Below are positions 8,072 through 11,846 of a stretch of DNA of 11,846 nucleotides, piece by piece. The stretch comes from an uncultured Lachnospiraceae bacterium (GTDB lineage: Bacteria > Bacillota > Clostridia > Lachnospirales > Lachnospiraceae), in assembly GCA_947174615.1 (NCBI GenBank), contig CAMWJQ010000072.1, positions 1-11,846 on the forward strand, given 5' to 3'. A program made the translations under genes and the position numbers. The notes beneath the pieces are model-generated. The model did not search any database, was not told the origin of the DNA, and was given only the letters and a program-made list of their open reading frames with translations. Numbering within the stretch: position 1 is the stretch's first letter; every line of letters starts with the position of its first letter.

Positions 8072-8656
8072 TTAGAATCGTACTCCATCTCGATCCATAA
8101 TTATATCAACTATCTGTTGCAATATCAGATTGTGAATGGATTCCACCATCCCATATTTTTCACAAGGTACATAAACATTGATATCCCCCAGTTGCTTTGC
8201 GCGATTATCTGATTTAAAGCCTGTAAAGGTTATCACAGATGCCTGCTTTTTCTTTGCAACCTGCACGGCATTAATAATATTTTCTGAATTTCCCGAACTG
8301 CTAATTGCCACTACAAGATCTCCTTCTCTCACAAGGAATTCCATCGGTCTTGAAAGGATATATTCATAGCCATAATCATTTCCCATACATGTAGTAACTG
8401 CATTATCATATAGACTGTAAGTATTCATACCACCATTTTTCATAAAGTCTGCTGTCATATGACTTGCAATAGCTGAACTCCCGCCATTTCCTATAAAAAA
8501 TAATTGAGCTTTGCTTTCCTTATGTCTGGTGAATGTATCAACTAATAACTCGATTCCGCCATTATAAGAATCAAGTTTTGTCTGCGGACTGTTTCCATAC
8601 CAAAATTCTGTATTTTCTATTTTTTCTGTTAATTCCTTTATGTATTGGTTATTCAT
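8072..8656 (-). CDS. gmhA: GmhA-like sedoheptulose 7-phosphate isomerase (SIS domain)
   Basis: A single SIS domain protein of 194 residues. FIGNGGSSAIASHMTADF at about residues 54-71 and AISSSGNSENI are the phosphosugar-binding loops, and SIHNLILQ near the C-terminus supplies the histidine expected in GmhA. It would isomerise sedoheptulose 7-phosphate to D-glycero-D-manno-heptose 7-phosphate, the first committed step. The frame extends to a TTG at 8671 that overlaps the previous stop, but AAAGGA at 8661-8666 and an ATG at 8656 give a better start. At the position where E. coli GmhA has catalytic Glu65, my hand alignment places Asp70, a conservative change. Neighbouring gmhB and the HldE-like gene support the assignment strongly. 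Confidence 0.85.
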   Translation of the reverse strand: MNNQYIKELTEKIENTEFWYGNSPQTKLDSYNGGIELLVDTFTRHKESKAQLFFIGNGGSSAIASHMTADFMKNGGMNTYSLYDNAVTTCMGNDYGYEYILSRPMEFLVREGDLVVAISSSGNSENIINAVQVAKKKQASVITFTGFKSDNRAKQLGDINVYVPCEKYGMVESIHNLILQQIVDIIMDRDGVRF

Positions 8657-8667
8657 TTTATCCTTTT

Positions 8668-10023
8668 TCAATCCACAATCCCCACATCCTGCATCATAAT
8701 CGGCTTCCCCGTCTGCTGGTACAGCTGCACGACACTGCTGCCATCGCCATAATACGCATCACTGATCTCGATCGCTCTGTCCAGATCCGCCGAGTCATCA
8801 TAGATCCCCCAGCCTTCCTCTTGATAGTTTTTGACAATCCTGTCATACGCAGTCCAGAGCTGCGGACGCATGCTTTCTACAGTGGCTTTAACCAGCGGAT
8901 GTGGTCGCCACAAGAGTGCCACTTCATCCTGATTTTCTTTGAATGTGCGGAACACGTACTCCATCTTTACAAGCATCTTTTCATTATGTGCCAGCAATCC
9001 TGCAACACTTGTATTGTAGAAGATTATCTTCTTCCAGCTCCCGTCGGGCTTCTGGATAATCCTTAACCATTCTTCCGGTATCTCAAGATCCTCTCTTTTT
9101 GTGTCTGCCACTTTGTCAAACTTGGGTGAGCCGAGTCCGAGGATTTTATTTTCCAGAAAGGTTCTGGCAGCTTCGCTGTGGTCATTGGCTGCATCCATCA
9201 ATACTTTGATATATACCCGACGCATGTCCTCTGACTGCACGATCACTTTGTCTGCATTGTATACGCCCGGCACGGTGCAGAAATGCTTCATGCCTTCGAT
9301 CTTTTCATTTTCGTCGGGCTTGATTTCACCCAACACAAAATATGGAATATAGACGAGTTTGTCTGTAAACTTTTTCAAATTATCCGAATAAAAAAATGGA
9401 TGTACGCTTGTGACGAGATTAAATTTATCATAAGGATTGTGTATAAAAATTATATCCGGTCGATGCTGTTCAAAATTAAATTCGTCATATCGTGTAATTG
9501 GGACATATGCGGGATATTGATCTGCTTCATAGTGCATCTCTCGAAAGCTTCCATCTGGATTCTTATCATAATATGGAATCGGTATAACGTAAGCATCACA
9601 TGCCTCATCTTCGTCTGCCGCTTTCCATACACTCTCTAAGCTGTCCCACATGCTTGCCTTGTATGGCAGAAATACTGCCTCTTTTTTGACTACAATATCG
9701 TTCTTGACGCTGTTTTCAACTTTGAGAAGCTGTTTTTTTAAGATTTTACTGATTTTATTTTCATTGAAATGATTACTTGCTAATTCTTCATAAACATGAA
9801 AAAGTGTTTCACAATACTCTTCCACATATGAAACTGTAATATGTTTCTGGCATTCCAGCCTTTCAATATTTTCACCGAGGGAAACTGCAAACTCCTGACA
9901 TTCAGCAATCATATTTTGTGCCACTGCAATTCTTTTCTGACTCAATGCTTCTTTGATCTCTTCATGAGCTTGGTGCAGACTTTCAATCAGTCCTAATACT
10001 TCCTGCTTTTGTGCACTTCTCAC
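8668..10023 (-). CDS. CDP-glycerol glycerophosphotransferase-like protein
   Basis: This 451-residue protein resembles a family widespread in Lachnospiraceae and annotated as CDP-glycerol glycerophosphotransferase. Residues 1-110 are helical and charged, possibly coiled coil. From about 118 (FLPYKASMWDSLESVW) a GT-B-like fold begins. The C-terminal donor half includes WKKIIFYNTSV, LLWRPHPL and YGDGSSVVQLYQQTGKPIM, the last two matching the nucleotide/donor motifs of teichoic-acid glycerophosphotransferases. It starts at GTG 10023 with GGAGG at 10033-10037 nine bases upstream, and is the first gene of the glycan operon. No signal peptide or membrane segment is seen. GC changes abruptly inside the gene: rows in the C-terminal half reach 47-60%, rows in the N-terminal half fall to 23-32%. 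Transfer of glycerol phosphate or another CDP-alditol to a glycan is likely; the acceptor is unknown. Confidence 0.8.
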   Translation of the reverse strand: MRSAQKQEVLGLIESLHQAHEEIKEALSQKRIAVAQNMIAECQEFAVSLGENIERLECQKHITVSYVEEYCETLFHVYEELASNHFNENKISKILKKQLLKVENSVKNDIVVKKEAVFLPYKASMWDSLESVWKAADEDEACDAYVIPIPYYDKNPDGSFREMHYEADQYPAYVPITRYDEFNFEQHRPDIIFIHNPYDKFNLVTSVHPFFYSDNLKKFTDKLVYIPYFVLGEIKPDENEKIEGMKHFCTVPGVYNADKVIVQSEDMRRVYIKVLMDAANDHSEAARTFLENKILGLGSPKFDKVADTKREDLEIPEEWLRIIQKPDGSWKKIIFYNTSVAGLLAHNEKMLVKMEYVFRTFKENQDEVALLWRPHPLVKATVESMRPQLWTAYDRIVKNYQEEGWGIYDDSADLDRAIEISDAYYGDGSSVVQLYQQTGKPIMMQDVGIVD

Positions 10024-10032
10024 CTCAGGTTC

Positions 10033-10037
10033 CCTCC
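10033..10037 (-). promoter_or_regulatory. RBS supporting a GTG start for the first operon gene
   Basis: GGAGG on the minus strand lies nine bases before GTG 10023. No ATG lies near in the same frame, so this site decides the start. Confidence 0.7.
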
Positions 10038-10059
10038 AATCTCTATATTATCATAAGGG

Positions 10060-10089
10060 TTATCGGAACGTTTCCGTCTGCAAATTTTA
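10060..10089 (-). promoter_or_regulatory. Possible sigma-28-like promoter for the glycan operon
   Basis: On the minus strand TCCGATAA (10060-10067) matches seven of eight bases of the flagellar sigma factor -10 element GCCGATAA, and TAAA (10086-10089) lies upstream. The spacing of 18 is longer than the usual 14-16, which weakens the call. A sigma-A-like TATGAT at 10050-10055 is an alternative with no good -35. Either would place the transcript start about 30-45 bases before the GTG start at 10023. Confidence 0.22.
10064..10076. repeat. Small inverted repeat over the putative operon promoter
   Basis: CGGAA and TTCCG flank a three-base centre, a perfect 5-bp inverted repeat. It overlaps the TCCGATAA element. 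It may be an operator half-site pair or chance. Confidence 0.25.
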
Positions 10090-10108
10090 TATGCCTGCAT
10101 ATAAAATT
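10083..10108. repeat. Perfect 12-bp inverted repeat between the TnpB-like gene and the operon
   Basis: The arms aattttatatgc (10083-10094) and gcatataaaatt (10097-10108) are exact reverse complements separated by two bases. This is far longer than expected by chance in 237 bp. It lies about 60 bases before the GTG of the first glycan gene. It is not followed by a T-run on the minus strand, so it does not look like a classical intrinsic terminator. Candidate roles are an operator, the base of a transcript hairpin, or a relic of a transposon end. Confidence 0.7.
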
Positions 10109-10260
10109 CCGCTTCGCTCCGCGTAAGCCGCGGTCCTGGCATACCCGACAGCAGCATGTCGGAAATCCGACTGTATCTGCTTAGCTAATGCCGACTGTTT
10201 ACTTTTATGTCAATGCACTTCCCTGCAATCCGCGCAGCGGTAAAATCATCTCTCGATCAT
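10109..10260 (-). ncRNA. Candidate structured RNA / guide-RNA scaffold 3' of the TnpB-like gene
   Basis: TnpB omega RNAs and TldR guide RNAs are encoded at and beyond the 3' end of the protein gene, exactly this position. The stretch contains several possible stems: ccgcg/cgcgg (10119-10123 with 10129-10133); ggcat/atgcc (10138-10142 with 10188-10192) enclosing two mutually exclusive hairpins, ccgaca/tgtcgg (10145-10162) and gtcgga/tccgac (10158-10171); and ccgc/gcgg near 10228-10240. The octamer ccgactgt occurs twice (10167, 10191), so GTCGG segments on the RNA compete for one CCGAC. It has no convincing open frame. The true ends, and whether the scaffold extends into the 3' end of the protein gene, cannot be set from sequence alone. 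Confidence 0.4.
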
Positions 10261-11637
10261 TCATTCCCAGTTTTGTGCATACGAACCTTTTTGATTTTCC
10301 ATATATTTCTGTTGTATATTTTTAGCAGAATTGAGGGCAATTGTCGTTTGGAACCCACAGCTTTCGCAGAAAAAATCTCTGCCCTGCCTCTTTCCTTCTG
10401 CGCCGCACGCGGAACATATTTTTCCTGTTCCTTTGGAGTTCAGCTCTATCAGCTCAATCGCATTGACCTGACATATATATATCAATCGTTCCCTGATGTA
10501 TCCGCGAAAATTGCGTGTCAGTTTCCTGTTGCCTGACTTGGAATGCAATTTGGTCTTATTCTTTGTGACAGGCTTTGTGATCACGATGCGGGCAGGTTTT
10601 TCTGTCCTGAACATTCTGTTTATCTCTGCATTGATAAAATTTGTTGTTCTGCGTTTTTCTTTTTCCTTCTGGCTGTCATACTTACGCCTGCCAAGATTAT
10701 TCGCCTCAATATTTTCTGTTTTATGGCGGTTGCCGCTCTCTGCATTCTGTCTATACGCTGTGTATATCCTGTATCTTTCCTGATTTTTCTTTGCAAGCCG
10801 TTCTGTCTCTGGATAGGTCAGTTCCGACAGCGATGCGCCATATACATGTTCATTGGACAGCGTAAACATATCCTGATTTCCAACGTGGATATATACTGTA
10901 TTTGTGTAATCCTGATGCTTCTTGATCTTTGCCTCGATGGGCACTGCAAGCGCAACGAAATTATCCTTGATATGGACCTGTATCTGCCTGTCAAAAGTGC
11001 GATCATCCTTTAATGGTATAGAAATCCGTTTTCTTGGAACCCTGCATACAATACGCATTGCGCCGTCTTTGTAGGAATAACCATTTGGCGATATTCGAAA
11101 TGAGCTGACACTGTCGGTCTTTGGCTGGGTTAGATATCTTCTGGTCAGCCTGCACAGCAGATTGTTCAGCCGTTTTACATCAATATCAAGTCCGGCTGCT
11201 TTTCTGGGCATCTCATACTCCTGACGATTTAAGACTGCCGCATAGACGCTTCCCATCTTGAGTACTGTCCTGAGATAAATTCTGTCATTGTCACTCAGAT
11301 TCCCGTTGGCAGTAATTTTCTCGCCAACCTTGTTTTTTACAATGCCCCAGCTGCACTTGATGTTTGTCACTGCATCTGCTATCGCGAGTTCATAGTACAC
11401 GGTTGGCAGATTCAGCTGTTCCCTCAATCCGCAGTAACGCATTTCATTCAAAATGGTGTATACCGGCGTCAGACTGTTCAGATTTTTGACCCCGGAATAC
11501 CGCTCATAGACATAATTTTTGACTTTACAGCAATCCTCCGCAATTCCCCTTAGAAACGTCATTGTTTCTTCCGGCAATGGCTCACTGTACTGCCAGACAA
11601 TCTTTGTCATGGTACTGTCTAAAGACATCATCCACAT
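10261..11637 (-). CDS. TnpB-family protein with degenerate RuvC site (TldR-like, predicted nuclease-dead)
   Basis: This intact 458-codon gene belongs to the IS200/IS605 OrfB/TnpB family: an N-terminal wedge/REC region, a RuvC-like region from about residue 245, and a zinc ribbon with Cys408, Cys411, Cys424 and Cys427. The three RuvC acidic positions are all changed. YIHVG replaces xIDxG (His251), IVITKP replaces IVxEDL (Thr354), and ALNSAKNI replaces DxNAAxNI (Ala434). There is no frameshift or stop, and no tnpA in the window. TldR proteins are TnpB relatives with the same kind of loss that repress promoters under RNA guidance, so that role is the leading inference. The ribosome binding site AAGGA (11637-11641) touches the first ATG, so translation probably begins at ATG 11631 or 11628. 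A decayed transposase gene is the alternative. Confidence 0.85.
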   Translation of the reverse strand: MWMMSLDSTMTKIVWQYSEPLPEETMTFLRGIAEDCCKVKNYVYERYSGVKNLNSLTPVYTILNEMRYCGLREQLNLPTVYYELAIADAVTNIKCSWGIVKNKVGEKITANGNLSDNDRIYLRTVLKMGSVYAAVLNRQEYEMPRKAAGLDIDVKRLNNLLCRLTRRYLTQPKTDSVSSFRISPNGYSYKDGAMRIVCRVPRKRISIPLKDDRTFDRQIQVHIKDNFVALAVPIEAKIKKHQDYTNTVYIHVGNQDMFTLSNEHVYGASLSELTYPETERLAKKNQERYRIYTAYRQNAESGNRHKTENIEANNLGRRKYDSQKEKEKRRTTNFINAEINRMFRTEKPARIVITKPVTKNKTKLHSKSGNRKLTRNFRGYIRERLIYICQVNAIELIELNSKGTGKICSACGAEGKRQGRDFFCESCGFQTTIALNSAKNIQQKYMENQKGSYAQNWE

Positions 11638-11675
11638 CCTTTTTGTTTTTGATGTTCGTCATCTTTGGATTTTCG

Positions 11676-11692
11676 TAGATTTTATTAATCTA
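11676..11692. repeat. 6-bp inverted repeat upstream of the TnpB-like gene
   Basis: TAGATT and AATCTA flank a five-base AT-rich loop, about 40 bases before the gene. It may be regulatory or a chance AT-rich match. Confidence 0.3.
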
Positions 11693-11738
11693 AGAAATAT
11701 TACCTGAAACGTTGTATTTCGAGAGTTTTATGATGTAT

Positions 11739-11762
11739 TTGACCCAGAATCTGACCCAGAAT
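11739..11762. repeat. 12-bp tandem repeat, pair A
   Basis: ttgacccagaat (11739-11750) is followed directly by ctgacccagaat (11751-11762), differing by one base. The same unit recurs as pair B 79 bp to the right. The 11638-11846 stretch holds no gene I can support, only these repeats and AT-rich sequence. Confidence 0.85.
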
Positions 11763-11817
11763 ACATTGAATCAATAAACCTTAATGATTGAATTTCCACT
11801 TTTTTGAGCTTTGGCAT

Positions 11818-11841
11818 TTGACCCAGAATTTGACCCAGAAT
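11818..11841. repeat. 12-bp tandem repeat, pair B
   Basis: Two identical copies of ttgacccagaat lie head to tail at 11818-11829 and 11830-11841, then the window ends five bases later. The start-to-start distance to pair A (79 bp) is not a multiple of three, so the two pairs would not encode the same peptide in one frame. Confidence 0.85.
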
Positions 11842-11846
11842 GAATC

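Noticed and set aside
8533..9066. 177-codon plus-strand frame
   Set aside because: It is antisense to the gmhA/CDP-glycerol transferase junction and has no recognisable domain; it reads as a shadow of the minus-strand genes.
10083..10108. Intrinsic terminator of the TnpB-like gene
   Set aside because: The inverted repeat is perfect but AT-rich and not followed by a T-run on the minus strand, and further hairpins lie before it. A terminator cannot be claimed.
10156..10252. Tiny open frames in the intergenic region (10 codons on plus at 10156; about 14 codons on minus after the TnpB-like stop)
   Set aside because: They are very short, lack ribosome binding sites and overlap strong RNA structure.
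10261..11637. A complete, mobile IS200/IS605 element
   Set aside because: No TnpA Y1 transposase gene is present, no clear element ends are visible, and the TnpB nuclease site appears dead. Mobility is not supported.
11739..11841. CRISPR array
   Set aside because: The repeats are 12 bp in direct tandem pairs without spacer-repeat periodicity and with no cas gene.
11735..11846. C-terminus of a gene entering from the right on the minus strand
   Set aside because: At least one frame stays open through the repeats, but there is no recognisable domain or coding signal in the roughly 110 bases available.

Overview
The window looks like a Firmicutes chromosome, most likely a Lachnospiraceae gut anaerobe of the Agathobacter/Roseburia/Butyrivibrio kind. 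Reasons: low-to-moderate GC with AT-rich biosynthetic genes, strong AGGAG ribosome binding sites, a Lachnospiraceae-type CDP-glycerol glycerophosphotransferase-like protein, and a clostridial-type TnpB-family protein. The genus is an inference. All ten genes I support lie on the minus strand, so transcription runs from the right end of the window to the left.

Right end (about 10.02-11.85 kb): four copies of a 12-bp tandem repeat lie upstream of an intact 458-codon TnpB-family gene. All three RuvC catalytic acidic positions of that protein appear replaced (His251, Thr354, Ala434), while its zinc ribbon is intact. No tnpA is present. Just 3' of it is a 237-bp intergenic region rich in nested and competing hairpins. 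This is where a TnpB omega RNA or TldR guide RNA would be encoded, and it is also the leader of the next operon. The pair resembles the nuclease-dead, RNA-guided repressors derived from TnpB (TldR) and is the best candidate for an undescribed system here.

Middle and left (1-10.02 kb): a compact, apparently single operon for a surface glycan or glycoconjugate. In order of transcription it holds: a CDP-glycerol glycerophosphotransferase-like protein; a GmhA-like sedoheptulose-7-phosphate isomerase; GmhB heptose bisphosphate phosphatase; an NAD-dependent sugar epimerase; a kinase/nucleotidyltransferase fusion in the reverse domain order to E. coli HldE; two related radical SAM/SPASM proteins; a transketolase split into N- and C-terminal subunits; and a class I SAM methyltransferase cut by the window edge.

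The genes fit one pathway. Transketolase can make sedoheptulose 7-phosphate. GmhA, the kinase domain, GmhB and the nucleotidyltransferase domain convert it to an NDP-heptose. The epimerase, radical SAM enzymes and methyltransferase may then remodel that sugar or a related one. A glycerophosphate-type transferase may decorate the polymer. The heptose assignment rests on family recognition, and the remodelling steps are inference. A plausible hypothesis is that the dead TnpB and its neighbouring RNA regulate this operon or another surface-structure gene.
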